DNA of 19,460 nucleotides from an uncultured Veillonella sp. (GTDB lineage: Bacteria; Bacillota; Negativicutes; Veillonellales; Veillonellaceae). The stretch is from NCBI RefSeq assembly GCF_905209685.1, contig NZ_CAJLUB010000020.1, forward strand, positions 1 through 19,460, read 5' to 3'. Positions 1 to 7,920 of the stretch are shown here, one piece after another. Positions within the stretch are counted from its first letter, which is position 1. Every line of letters starts with the position of its first letter. The notes beneath the pieces were generated by a model. The model ran no database searches, was not told where the DNA came from, and saw nothing but the letters and a program-made list of their open reading frames with translations. The translations under genes were made by a program, and so were the position numbers.

Positions 1-558
1 TACTTTAATGACCGTTTCCAAGGCATTCCTATGGGCGGTTATACGAAGATGATTGAACGCATGTTAGAGGGTATTGAAGTTCGTTTAGGTGTAGACTTCC
101 TCAAACATCGCGATGAATATGAAGCCTTGGCAGATACAATCATCTATACAGGTCCTATTGATGAGTATTTTGATTACTCTGAAGGTGTATTGGAATATCG
201 CGGTCTTCACTTTGAAACTGAACGTCTTGAAGAGGAAAACCATCAAGGTGTTGCCGTTGTGAACTATACGGAAGGGGACATTCCGTATACTCGCATTATT
301 GAACATAAGCATTTTGAATTTGGTACACAACCTGTTACATATGTAACAAAAGAATATCCAAAAGACTGGAAAATTGGCGAAGAGGCTTATTATCCAGTGA
401 ATGATGTAAAGAATTTAGATCTTTACGCAACATATGTTAAAAAGGCTGAAACGATTTCCAATGTTATCTTTGGTGGTCGTTTAGGGGAATATAAATATTA
501 CGATATGGATAAGGTTATTGCTAGCGCTTTGGCATTAGTAGAAAAAGAGTTAGCTTAA
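1..558 (+). CDS. glf: UDP-galactopyranose mutase, 3' part (5' end outside window)
   Basis: This enzyme interconverts UDP-galactopyranose and UDP-galactofuranose with reduced FAD in the cytoplasm, supplying Galf for surface polysaccharides. The reading frame is open from base 1 (Tyr-Phe-Asn-Asp-Arg-Phe-Gln), so the gene enters from the left; an internal ATG at 31 is not the start. Family hallmarks are visible: the DRFQGIP and GGYT segment at the start, VNYTEGDIPYTRIIEHKHFE in the middle, and the C-terminal GGRLGEYKYYDMDK segment that closes over the flavin and ends in a helix. The N-terminal Rossmann FAD-binding half is missing only because of the window edge. The gene sits 61 bp before a DUF4422 glycosyltransferase, which suggests that the polysaccharide made here contains galactofuranose (inference). 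Identification is very secure. Confidence 0.95.
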   Translation, partial: YFNDRFQGIPMGGYTKMIERMLEGIEVRLGVDFLKHRDEYEALADTIIYTGPIDEYFDYSEGVLEYRGLHFETERLEEENHQGVAVVNYTEGDIPYTRIIEHKHFEFGTQPVTYVTKEYPKDWKIGEEAYYPVNDVKNLDLYATYVKKAETISNVIFGGRLGEYKYYDMDKVIASALALVEKELA

Positions 559-619
559 ACAAGTTTTCATATGGTAAGTAGATAGACTTGAGAGACAACA
601 CTCATGTAGGAGAGTACTA

Positions 620-1378
620 GTGAATATTAAGATTTTAGTAGCTACACATAAGCAATATTGGATGCCAGAGGACTCCGTGTACATGCCAATCCATGTAGGT
701 CGAGAAGGCAAAGCTGATATTGGTTATACCGGCGATCATACAGGAGATAATATATCTTCAAAAAATGCGAATTATTGTGAGTTAACAGGCCTTTATTGGG
801 CTTGGAAAAACCTTGATGCGGACTATATCGGTCTCGTTCATTACAGACGATACTTTACGCGCAAAGAGGTGCGTTCCGTAGAGGGCAAAAAGAATCAAAT
901 TCTTACAGGTCCAGAATGGGAAAAACTACTTTCAGAGTATCCTGTTGTGGTAGCAGATAAGCGTAAATATTATATTGAATCTAACCGTTCTCACTATAAT
1001 AATGCTCACCATAGCGATGGCCTTGATGCGGCAGAGCAAATCATCGCTGAGAAATATCCTGAATATAGTGCTGCTTTCACAAAGGTTTGTAATCGCACAT
1101 GGGCGCACATGTTCAATATGTTTGTTATGCGCCGCGACCTATTTGATCAATACTGTGAATGGATGTTCTCCATCTTGGAGGAAATTGAACATCGCGTTGA
1201 TATTTCCGATTATGATACATATGAAGCGCGCATCTATGGTTTCGTAAGTGAAATCTTGCTCGACGTATGGCTTGAAGCCAATAACATCAACTATAAGGAA
1301 CAAAATGTATCCTTTATGGAGCCACAAAACTGGATTAAAAAAGGTGGATTATTCTTGAAAAGAAAATTCTTTAAATAA
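620..1378 (+). CDS. DUF4422 family glycosyltransferase
   Basis: This 252-residue protein matches the DUF4422 family found in capsule and exopolysaccharide loci, whose members are regarded as glycosyltransferases; donor and acceptor cannot be read from the sequence. Signatures are the N-terminal IKILVATHKQYWMP segment, NYCELTGLYWAWKN, YIGLVHYRRYF at about residues 73-83, and the late RIYGFVSEILLDVWLEAN segment. There is no signal peptide or membrane segment, so it should act on the cytoplasmic face. The start is GTG at 620: AGGAG lies at 608-612, seven bases upstream, and no in-frame ATG is better placed. It follows glf by 61 bp and shares its moderate GC content (26 of 60 bases at 841-900), unlike the AT-rich genes that follow. 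Proximity to glf makes galactofuranosyl transfer an attractive but unproven guess. Confidence 0.85.
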   Translation: MNIKILVATHKQYWMPEDSVYMPIHVGREGKADIGYTGDHTGDNISSKNANYCELTGLYWAWKNLDADYIGLVHYRRYFTRKEVRSVEGKKNQILTGPEWEKLLSEYPVVVADKRKYYIESNRSHYNNAHHSDGLDAAEQIIAEKYPEYSAAFTKVCNRTWAHMFNMFVMRRDLFDQYCEWMFSILEEIEHRVDISDYDTYEARIYGFVSEILLDVWLEANNINYKEQNVSFMEPQNWIKKGGLFLKRKFFK

Positions 1379-1411
1379 TAGACCTATTTGTATTATGGAG
1401 GAATTTTTTTG

Positions 1412-2263
1412 ATGAGAGAAATTGGATTTTCGGAGATTAAGAGTGTCGCTTTAGATATTTTAAAAGATGTGGCACATTTTTGTGATACACATGATATTCG
1501 ATATGTATTAGCGTATGGAACAATGTTGGGAGCCGTTAGACATAAAGGTTTTATTCCATGGGATGATGATATTGATATCATGATGCCACGGGATGATTAT
1601 AATCGCTTTATTAAGACATATAATGAGCATAACTCAAGATATCAAGTGTTTTCTATTGAAAATGATGACACTTATACCTATACAATGGCTAAGGTATTCG
1701 ATCAAGAAACGGTTATGATTGATAATACATTATGGCGTAATTTTGATAAAGCAGGTGTATTTATAGATATTTTCCCAATTGATGGGTTACCGGATGAAAC
1801 ACAGGCACAACAAAAAATATTTAGACATCAACAATTTTTAAACTTGTTATTCCATGGGTCTTCTATGAAGTTTACATTCAGTAATCGTTATGTAGACTCT
1901 AAAGGTAGCTTTGCAAAGTTAAAAGGTTATGTTCGTACATTCTTAAAATTTGGTGCTATTAGTTTAATGCATTTTTTACCAACTACAAGTTTAATCAAAA
2001 AGATTAATCAAGATGCCCAACAGTATCCATTTTCCAATTCGAACTACATAAGTGTTCTCGTCGATTGTGCGAGTGGTAATAAACGGGAAGTATACGAAAA
2101 AACTTTGTTTGATAATAGAAGTTTATATCCTTTTGAGGATACTGAGTTTTGGGGACTTACAGATAGCGATTTCTATTTAAGTCATTTGTACAATAATTAT
2201 ATGGAAGCACCACCTAAAGATCGACAGGTACCGCATCATAACTATAGAGTGTATTGGAAATAA
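1412..2263 (+). CDS. LicD family phosphotransferase (first copy)
   Basis: LicD-family enzymes, of the fukutin-related nucleotidyltransferase fold, transfer a phospho-substituent such as phosphocholine from a CDP donor to a sugar. This 283-residue protein carries the full signature: YGTMLGAVRHKGFIPWDDDI from residue 35, with the acidic cluster D51-D52-D53-I-D55, then MPRDDY. A later FIDIFPIDG segment is also typical. The ATG at 1412 is preferred: TGGAGG lies at 1396-1401, ten bases upstream, and this start places the signature at the same residue numbers as in the second LicD (4711). The frame also opens at TTG 1388 and TTG 1409. No choline kinase, choline transporter or LicC is seen, so phosphocholine is not implied. 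It is the first gene of the AT-rich cassette, 33 bp after the DUF4422 gene and 17 bp before an aminotransferase. Confidence 0.88.
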   Translation: MREIGFSEIKSVALDILKDVAHFCDTHDIRYVLAYGTMLGAVRHKGFIPWDDDIDIMMPRDDYNRFIKTYNEHNSRYQVFSIENDDTYTYTMAKVFDQETVMIDNTLWRNFDKAGVFIDIFPIDGLPDETQAQQKIFRHQQFLNLLFHGSSMKFTFSNRYVDSKGSFAKLKGYVRTFLKFGAISLMHFLPTTSLIKKINQDAQQYPFSNSNYISVLVDCASGNKREVYEKTLFDNRSLYPFEDTEFWGLTDSDFYLSHLYNNYMEAPPKDRQVPHHNYRVYWK

Positions 2264-2280
2264 TAAGAGGGGATTATATT

Positions 2281-3357
2281 ATGAAACTATTTACAGTAGG
2301 ACCAACTCAAATGAGACAGGAAATTCTTGATGTAAGACATCAACAAGTTCCTTATTTTAGAACAACAGAATTTTCTGAAGTTATGTTAGATTCAGATAGA
2401 CTGCTTAAAAAATTTATGAATGCACCAGAAAGCTATAAATCCATCTACTTAACAGCTTCTGGTACGGGTGCATTAGAAGCTACTATTATGAATTGTATGA
2501 ATGAAACAGACCATGTGTTAGTTATTAATGGTGGTACTTTTGGTCAACGTTTCGTCGATTTATGTGAACTCCACGAGATACCTCATACTGTGATTAAATT
2601 AGACGAGGGTGAGGAGCTAACCGCAAAACACTTTGCTGCCGTAGAAGAACAATCATTTACATTTGTTATTGCTAATATTGATGAAACTTCGACCGCACAG
2701 TTATATGATATTAATTTATTAAGCAACTTTGCTAAAAAGAAAGAAGCATACTTGGTAATTGATGCGATTAGTTCGTTCTTAATTGATCATTATGATATGG
2801 CTGGTAATAATATTGATGTTACTATTTTGAGTTCCCAAAAAGGTCTTTGTATTGCACCAGGTATATCCCCTATTGTAATTAGTGATAGATTATATGAAGA
2901 ACGTGTAAAAAATAATCATATTAAGAATCTTTACTTTGATTTCAACCAATATGTAAAAAACTTTACAAGAGGTCAAACACCATTCACACCTGCTGTTGGG
3001 GTATGTTTAGAAATGAATAAAGCATTACATCTGATTGAAGAGGAAGGTTTTGAAAATTATTTAGCTCGTATTGATAGTGTGGCGAAAGATTTCAGAAATA
3101 GAATTAAAGAATTACCAGTATCTCTTCCTGCCTTCAGCATCAGTAATGCGGTTACGCCTATCCGTTTTGAACAACCAATTGCTAAAGATGTATTTACAAT
3201 TCTGAAGGACAAATATGATATTTTTGTAAATCCTACGGGTGGGGTTAATGAAGAATACGTTCTACGCGTTGCTCATATTGGTGATACAACCATTGAGGAT
3301 AATAAAATGCTCGTAGAAACAATGAAATCAGTCATTAAAGAGATTACAGGTAAATAA
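2281..3357 (+). CDS. class V PLP-dependent aminotransferase (alanine-glyoxylate / AEP transaminase type)
   Basis: This 358-residue enzyme is a fold-type I, class V aminotransferase resembling the alanine-glyoxylate, serine-pyruvate and 2-aminoethylphosphonate transaminase group. Visible features are the opening FTVGPTQM, the phosphate-binding ASGTGALEA at about residues 59-67, and SSQKGL with the expected PLP lysine at K187, followed by the typical APGISPIVIS. The ATG at 2281 has AAGAGGGG at 2265-2272, eight bases upstream; an in-frame extension to 2254 lacks a comparable site. It is followed one base later by a CDP-forming enzyme, so it probably installs the amino group on a small aldehyde or ketone, either before or after nucleotide activation (inference). 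No phosphonopyruvate mutase or decarboxylase is present, so a phosphonate product cannot be assumed. The substrate is unknown. Confidence 0.85.
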   Translation: MKLFTVGPTQMRQEILDVRHQQVPYFRTTEFSEVMLDSDRLLKKFMNAPESYKSIYLTASGTGALEATIMNCMNETDHVLVINGGTFGQRFVDLCELHEIPHTVIKLDEGEELTAKHFAAVEEQSFTFVIANIDETSTAQLYDINLLSNFAKKKEAYLVIDAISSFLIDHYDMAGNNIDVTILSSQKGLCIAPGISPIVISDRLYEERVKNNHIKNLYFDFNQYVKNFTRGQTPFTPAVGVCLEMNKALHLIEEEGFENYLARIDSVAKDFRNRIKELPVSLPAFSISNAVTPIRFEQPIAKDVFTILKDKYDIFVNPTGGVNEEYVLRVAHIGDTTIEDNKMLVETMKSVIKEITGK

Positions 3358-3358
3358 T

Positions 3359-4693
3359 ATGGTAAAAGTGATAACATATGGAACATACGATTTGTTTCAT
3401 GAGGGACATTACAATCTATTAAAGAATGCAAAGGCATTAGGAGATTACCTAATTGTTGGGGTTACATCCGACTATTTTGATAAATCTAGAGGTAAATTTA
3501 ATGTTCGTGATTCCTTGATGACACGCATTGATAATGTGCGTGCTACAGGTTTTGCAGATGAAATCGTAGTAGAAGAATATTTTGGCCAAAAAATAGATGA
3601 TATTAAACGATTTAATGTAGATATATTTACTGTTGGATCCGATTGGGAAGGATATTTTGATTATTTAAATGAGTATTGTAAGGTAGTTTACTTACCAAGA
3701 ACACAAGGTATTTCGAGTACGCAGATTAGAAATTCTGAGAATATTAGACTTGGTATCATTGGTAATGAAGTTATATTAGATAGATTTTTGGATGAGTCTA
3801 AATTTGTTAGTGGCATTGATATTATTGGTGGGTACACAGAGGCAGAGTCGGTTGATACTATCTATAAATCACATCAATTTAATAATTTAGAACAATTTGG
3901 TTCATCTGAAGAATTGCTGGATAAAGTAGATGCAGTATATATTAATATGCCTTTATCCAAACGTGGTGCTTATATCGGAAAAGCACTACAAGCCAAAAAA
4001 CATGTATTAACAGAATTCCCATTTAGTAGTGACATTGATGAAACATTACGCTTAATGGACTTGGCGAAATCTTCCAACTTAGTATTGATGGAAGGCTTGA
4101 AAACAGCTTATAGTCCTGCATTTAATAAGTTAATTGCCATGGCTCGTAGTGGAAAAATTGGTAAAATCTTTAATGTAGAAGCTAATTTTACACAAGTTTT
4201 GGGGGAAGATTTGGCTAATCAAATTAGAATAGCTGGTGGTAGTATTTTATCTTTAGCATCCTATCCATTATTAGCTATCTTTAAACTCCTAGGATTTGAT
4301 TATAATCGCGTTGATTTTATAAGTCATAAGGTTGACGATGTCGATATTTTATCAAAGATTAATTTTCTTTATGATGATGCTATGGCCTCCGCTACTGTGG
4401 CAATCAATGCTAAGGCAGAGGGAGATTTAGTTATATCTGGTTCTAAAGGATATATTTATGTACCAGCGCCTTGGTGGAAAACAGAATTCTTTGAATTGCG
4501 TTTTGAAGATGTGAACTTAAACCAAAAATACTTCTATAAGTTTGAAGGTGAAGGCTTACGATATGAAATCGTTGAGTTCTTAAAATGTATTAGAGAGGAC
4601 TCTGAAAGCTTCTTGATGAGTCATCAAGATATGATTGAAGAGGTACGCATCCTCAATAAATTTGTATCTAATACAAATGTTACCGTTATTTAG
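3359..4693 (+). CDS. TagD-like cytidylyltransferase fused to a degenerate Gfo/Idh/MocA domain
   Basis: This is a two-domain protein of 444 residues. Residues 1-125 are a glycerol-3-phosphate cytidylyltransferase-type domain: ITYGTYDLFHEGH carries the HxGH nucleotide-binding motif, and RTQGISSTQIR closes the domain. It should join CMP to a small phospho-alcohol. Residues from about 130 resemble the Gfo/Idh/MocA oxidoreductases, including KIGKIFNVEANF and the GGSILSLASYP segment. Three hallmarks are altered: the Rossmann loop reads GIIGNEV, the EKP lysine is Phe220 (EFP), and the DxGxH segment is SLASY at 298-302. The oxidoreductase part may therefore be non-catalytic or have different chemistry. 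ATG 3359 lies one base after the aminotransferase stop, with only a weak AGG upstream, suggesting translational coupling. The frame is unbroken across the fusion. The substrate is unknown. Confidence 0.85.
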   Translation: MVKVITYGTYDLFHEGHYNLLKNAKALGDYLIVGVTSDYFDKSRGKFNVRDSLMTRIDNVRATGFADEIVVEEYFGQKIDDIKRFNVDIFTVGSDWEGYFDYLNEYCKVVYLPRTQGISSTQIRNSENIRLGIIGNEVILDRFLDESKFVSGIDIIGGYTEAESVDTIYKSHQFNNLEQFGSSEELLDKVDAVYINMPLSKRGAYIGKALQAKKHVLTEFPFSSDIDETLRLMDLAKSSNLVLMEGLKTAYSPAFNKLIAMARSGKIGKIFNVEANFTQVLGEDLANQIRIAGGSILSLASYPLLAIFKLLGFDYNRVDFISHKVDDVDILSKINFLYDDAMASATVAINAKAEGDLVISGSKGYIYVPAPWWKTEFFELRFEDVNLNQKYFYKFEGEGLRYEIVEFLKCIREDSESFLMSHQDMIEEVRILNKFVSNTNVTVI

Positions 4694-4710
4694 TATGGGA
4701 TTGAGTGAGT

Positions 4711-5526
4711 ATGCAACAATTATCTTTACGAGAGGTTCAGCTAGAAGAGTTGAATCTTCTCAAGGATTTTGACAAATTTTGCAAAAAATATAATTTAAAA
4801 TATAGTTTATGTTATGGCACATTAATAGGTGCAGCTCGACATAAAGGGTTTATACCTTGGGATGATGATATTGATGTTTGCATGCCAAGACCTGATTACG
4901 AACGATTATTAACGTTAAAAGAGCATTATGATCATGATGGATTAGAGTTAATCGCAAATCCTATCAATCATAGCTTAGATGCAACCTATGCAGCTATCAT
5001 CAATAAAAATATTCCTTGTGAAAATACATATTCTAATACATTACGTAGCAAGTATTTATGGATAGATATTTTTCCTGTTGATGGATTTAGTGAAGATATG
5101 TCCATTATGAAAGAGATTTATGATAAATCGATTTTTTATCAAAAAATACTTACATTAGCTAGCGCTAAACTGTTTAAGGGGAAATCTCTTATTCATGCTT
5201 TAGGTAAATTAGTTATTGTTCCATTGTGTCGTTTATTTGGTAAACAACGTTGTATCGATATTATGGATCGTTTGGCTAAATCTTATGACTATACTAAATC
5301 AGAGCATGTTGGTGTAATTGCCTGGGGTGAAGGTGTAAAGGAACGATTACCTAAAAAGGACTTTGAGAAGATGACGAAAATTGAGTTTGAAGACCAATTA
5401 TTTTCTGTTATGTCCTGTTGGAGACAATATCTAGATAATATGTATGATGATTATATGCAGATGCCTCCTGAGAACCAACGCTGTGGACATAATATTGTTG
5501 CATATAAGATAAATCGAAAGGATTAA
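4711..5526 (+). CDS. LicD family phosphotransferase (second copy)
   Basis: This second LicD-family protein has 271 residues. It carries YGTLIGAARHKGFIPWDDDI from residue 35, the acidic cluster D51-D52-D53-I-D55, MPRPDY and WIDIFPVDG. It is clearly a paralogue of the protein at 1412 but diverges outside the core, so the two may act on different acceptors or donors (inference). The ATG at 4711 is chosen because it aligns the signature to the same residue numbers as the first LicD; a GTG at 4705 in the same frame is possible, and the ribosome binding site (GAGTGAG region at 4703-4709) is imperfect for either. It follows the cytidylyltransferase fusion by 17 bp and precedes a GT2 gene by 4 bp. 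The expected role is transfer of the CDP-activated group onto a sugar at the cytoplasmic face. Confidence 0.87.
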   Translation: MQQLSLREVQLEELNLLKDFDKFCKKYNLKYSLCYGTLIGAARHKGFIPWDDDIDVCMPRPDYERLLTLKEHYDHDGLELIANPINHSLDATYAAIINKNIPCENTYSNTLRSKYLWIDIFPVDGFSEDMSIMKEIYDKSIFYQKILTLASAKLFKGKSLIHALGKLVIVPLCRLFGKQRCIDIMDRLAKSYDYTKSEHVGVIAWGEGVKERLPKKDFEKMTKIEFEDQLFSVMSCWRQYLDNMYDDYMQMPPENQRCGHNIVAYKINRKD

Positions 5527-5530
5527 GTAT

Positions 5531-6484
5531 ATGGAGCCGTTACTTTCTATTATTGTTCCTATTTATAATGTTGAACAGTATGTTGATAAATGTATTCAAT
5601 CAATACTTAATCAAACTTATCAAAATTTAGAAATTATTTTAGTTGATGATGGGGCAACTGATCGCAGCGGTTCTATTGCAGATTCTTATGCGGCGAAGGA
5701 TAAACGTGTAAAGGTCTTTCACAAAGAAAATGGAGGGCTTTCCGATGCTCGTAATTATGGTTTAGATCATGTTACAGGAGACTATATTTTATTCGTTGAT
5801 AGTGATGATTTTATAGAAAATACAATGTGTGAAAGATTGCTTACTGTAGCGAATAGTAGCAATGCTGATATGGTTTCTTGTAATTATTATATCTATAGAG
5901 GTGATGATGATATTAGTATACATACTATGTCTGTTCAAGATGATACAAGAACTTTCACAGGCATGGATATGTTACGATATTATCTATTAAAAACGGAACC
6001 ATTCGATCTTAATGTAGTATGGAATAAACTCTTTAAATCTGAGTTATTCAATGGGACAGTATTAGTTCGTTTTCCAAAGGGGAGAGTTCAAGAGGATAAT
6101 TTTACTATTTTCAGGCTATTTTTGAATGCTAATACTATAGTAACAGTAAATGAACCTCTTTATTATTATGTACAACGCGCTGGTAGTATCATGGCTAATT
6201 TTAGTAGACGTTTTATGACAGATACCGTAGAGTCCCATATATATATGAATGATTATCTTATGGAGCACTGTAGTAGTGTAAAGAACGAACTGCAATTGTA
6301 TCTTTTAAATTCCTATGTGGAATTATCTCGTAGAGTTCATGTTAATAAATGTAAGACAGAGTACAATGATTTACTCACTCAATATAAGCACTATGTATTA
6401 GATCATACGTCTGATACCAGCCATAACCCATTATGGAAGTGCAAACAAGATATAAAGAGGGTATTGGTTAAATTGTATTATTGA
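5531..6484 (+). CDS. family 2 glycosyltransferase (GT-A fold)
   Basis: This 317-residue protein is a typical GT2 transferase of the kind used to build capsule and O-antigen repeat units from nucleotide-sugars. It opens with LSIIVPIYNVEQYVDKCI. It carries VDDGATDRSG, with D39 and D40 expected to contact the nucleotide, then ENGGLSDARNYGL and the metal-binding region VDSDD at residues 89-93. A later QEDNF segment provides the likely catalytic-base region. There are no membrane segments. The ATG at 5531 has AAAGGA at 5517-5522, which lies within the last codons of the upstream LicD; the 4-bp gap suggests coupled translation. It is the last gene before a hairpin that probably ends this transcript. 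The sugar transferred cannot be deduced. Confidence 0.9.
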   Translation: MEPLLSIIVPIYNVEQYVDKCIQSILNQTYQNLEIILVDDGATDRSGSIADSYAAKDKRVKVFHKENGGLSDARNYGLDHVTGDYILFVDSDDFIENTMCERLLTVANSSNADMVSCNYYIYRGDDDISIHTMSVQDDTRTFTGMDMLRYYLLKTEPFDLNVVWNKLFKSELFNGTVLVRFPKGRVQEDNFTIFRLFLNANTIVTVNEPLYYYVQRAGSIMANFSRRFMTDTVESHIYMNDYLMEHCSSVKNELQLYLLNSYVELSRRVHVNKCKTEYNDLLTQYKHYVLDHTSDTSHNPLWKCKQDIKRVLVKLYY

Positions 6485-6534
6485 ATATGAATCATAACCA
6501 TATTTATACGGTTGTATGTAACATATGATTAAAA

Positions 6535-6585
6535 CCCATAGAGATTATTTTTATATTTTTAATTGATAATACTATGGGATTTTCT
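6535..6585 (+). terminator. terminator-like hairpin after the GT2 gene
   Basis: CCCATAG at 6535-6541 pairs with CTATGGG at 6572-6578, and ATTAT next to the left arm pairs with ATAAT next to the right arm. ATTTTCT follows. The loop is long and the tail imperfect, so termination may be partial and allow some read-through into the flippase gene. Confidence 0.5.
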
Positions 6586-6645
6586 CTAATTATGAAAGCA
6601 TGGTTAGTAAGGTTTGATAGATATTAATGATAGAGGAAAAGTAAT

Positions 6646-7890
6646 GTGAGGAAGAGTTACTCCGTATTAATAGAGAATATATTTTCTCTACTAACCCTAC
6701 GCGCCTTAGAGTATGTACTCGCTTTTATTTTGGTACCATATTTAATTCGCGTATTAGGACCTTTGCATTTTGGAATGATTGCATTTATGCAAGGTATTAT
6801 GGAATATTTCCGAATCTTTGTTGATTTTGGGTACTCCTTAACGGCTCCAAAGGCAATAGCACAGGCTGAAGAACAGAAGATAGGATCTCTATTTGCCAAA
6901 TATTTTTATGGAAAAGTATGTATATTAATATTTGTTACGGCCGTATTTTTTGCTATTTATAATTTGCAACGCATATTCCTAGGGAACACGATCGATATAT
7001 TATTGTTTCAAGTTATGTACTGTGGAATTATAGGCAATGTTTTATTTCCTGTATGGTTTTTCCAGGGCATACAGAAGATGCGGTATATTACCATATTAAA
7101 TATGAGTGGTCGTATCTGTACGATGCTTGGTATATTTTTACTTGTAAAATCTCCAGAGGATTATATACTCGCTGCATTCTTACAGGCTTGTACTCCATTA
7201 ATTGCAGGTATTTTTTCAATAGTGTGGTTAAGAAAACACTATACTGGATTATTCAAATTACCACCTATGGGTGAAATTATTAATTCTTATAAAGAAGGAT
7301 GGTCTATATTCGTATCCTCGTTGGCAGTTAATTTATATACTGCAACTAATATAGTGGTATTAGGTATGCTTACGAATAATGTTATCGTTGGTTACTATAG
7401 TGCTGCTGATAAATTAATTACATGTGTTCGTAGAGGTATATATGCTGTCAGTGACGCCATATATCCATTTATAAGTAAGATGATGAAGGATGATATTCCA
7501 AAAGGGTTACAGTTCATTAAAAAGCAATTGCTCTTATATCTAGTTGTAGGTCTTGTTGGTTGTACATCACTATTTTTCTTCTCGGATACTATAGTCAAGC
7601 TATTGTTCGGAGCGGATTATAATTTAACTGTTGACGTATTACGAATCTTGTCATTTGTTCCTTTAGCTGTTGCTATTAGTACTGTATTTGGTGAAGAAAC
7701 GATGCTACCACTCAATATGAATAGTGCATATAGCCGAACTCTAGTATTGGCAGCATTCTTTAGCTTGTTATCTATATTCCCATTGTGTTATTTGTGGGGG
7801 GCTAAAGGGGTAGCAATGACAATGTTATTAACAGAATTTTTAATTATGATTATTATGGGAGGCTTATTAAGGAAACAACTCTTCCAATAG
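6646..7890 (+). CDS. Wzx-type polysaccharide flippase (MOP superfamily)
   Basis: This 414-residue, strongly hydrophobic protein belongs to the polysaccharide-specific branch of the MOP superfamily, which moves lipid-linked repeat units across the cytoplasmic membrane. The N-terminal segments LRALEYVLAFILVPYLIRVL, GPLHFG and YFRIFVDFGYSLTAPKA are characteristic, as is the central VGYYSAADKLI. About twelve hydrophobic segments can be counted by eye. It is at the short end for the family, so the last helices may be reduced. The start is GTG 6646: AGAGG lies at 6632-6636, nine bases upstream, and the ATG at 6644 runs straight into TGA. It lies 30 bp before the polymerase gene, the usual Wzx/Wzy pairing. 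Family assignment is secure; the substrate is unknown. Confidence 0.88.
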   Translation: MRKSYSVLIENIFSLLTLRALEYVLAFILVPYLIRVLGPLHFGMIAFMQGIMEYFRIFVDFGYSLTAPKAIAQAEEQKIGSLFAKYFYGKVCILIFVTAVFFAIYNLQRIFLGNTIDILLFQVMYCGIIGNVLFPVWFFQGIQKMRYITILNMSGRICTMLGIFLLVKSPEDYILAAFLQACTPLIAGIFSIVWLRKHYTGLFKLPPMGEIINSYKEGWSIFVSSLAVNLYTATNIVVLGMLTNNVIVGYYSAADKLITCVRRGIYAVSDAIYPFISKMMKDDIPKGLQFIKKQLLLYLVVGLVGCTSLFFFSDTIVKLLFGADYNLTVDVLRILSFVPLAVAISTVFGEETMLPLNMNSAYSRTLVLAAFFSLLSIFPLCYLWGAKGVAMTMLLTEFLIMIIMGGLLRKQLFQ

Positions 7891-7920
7891 GTTTAAATAG
7901 TTTGAGAGGTTTGTTTTAAT

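Noticed and set aside
1412..5526. A phosphocholine (lic) locus
   Set aside because: Only LicD-type transferases are present; there is no choline kinase, choline transporter or LicC-type cytidylyltransferase, and the cytidylyltransferase here is TagD-like.
6485..6645. A promoter for the flippase gene
   Set aside because: Only weak AT-rich matches with poor -35 boxes were found; read-through of the imperfect terminator is as likely.
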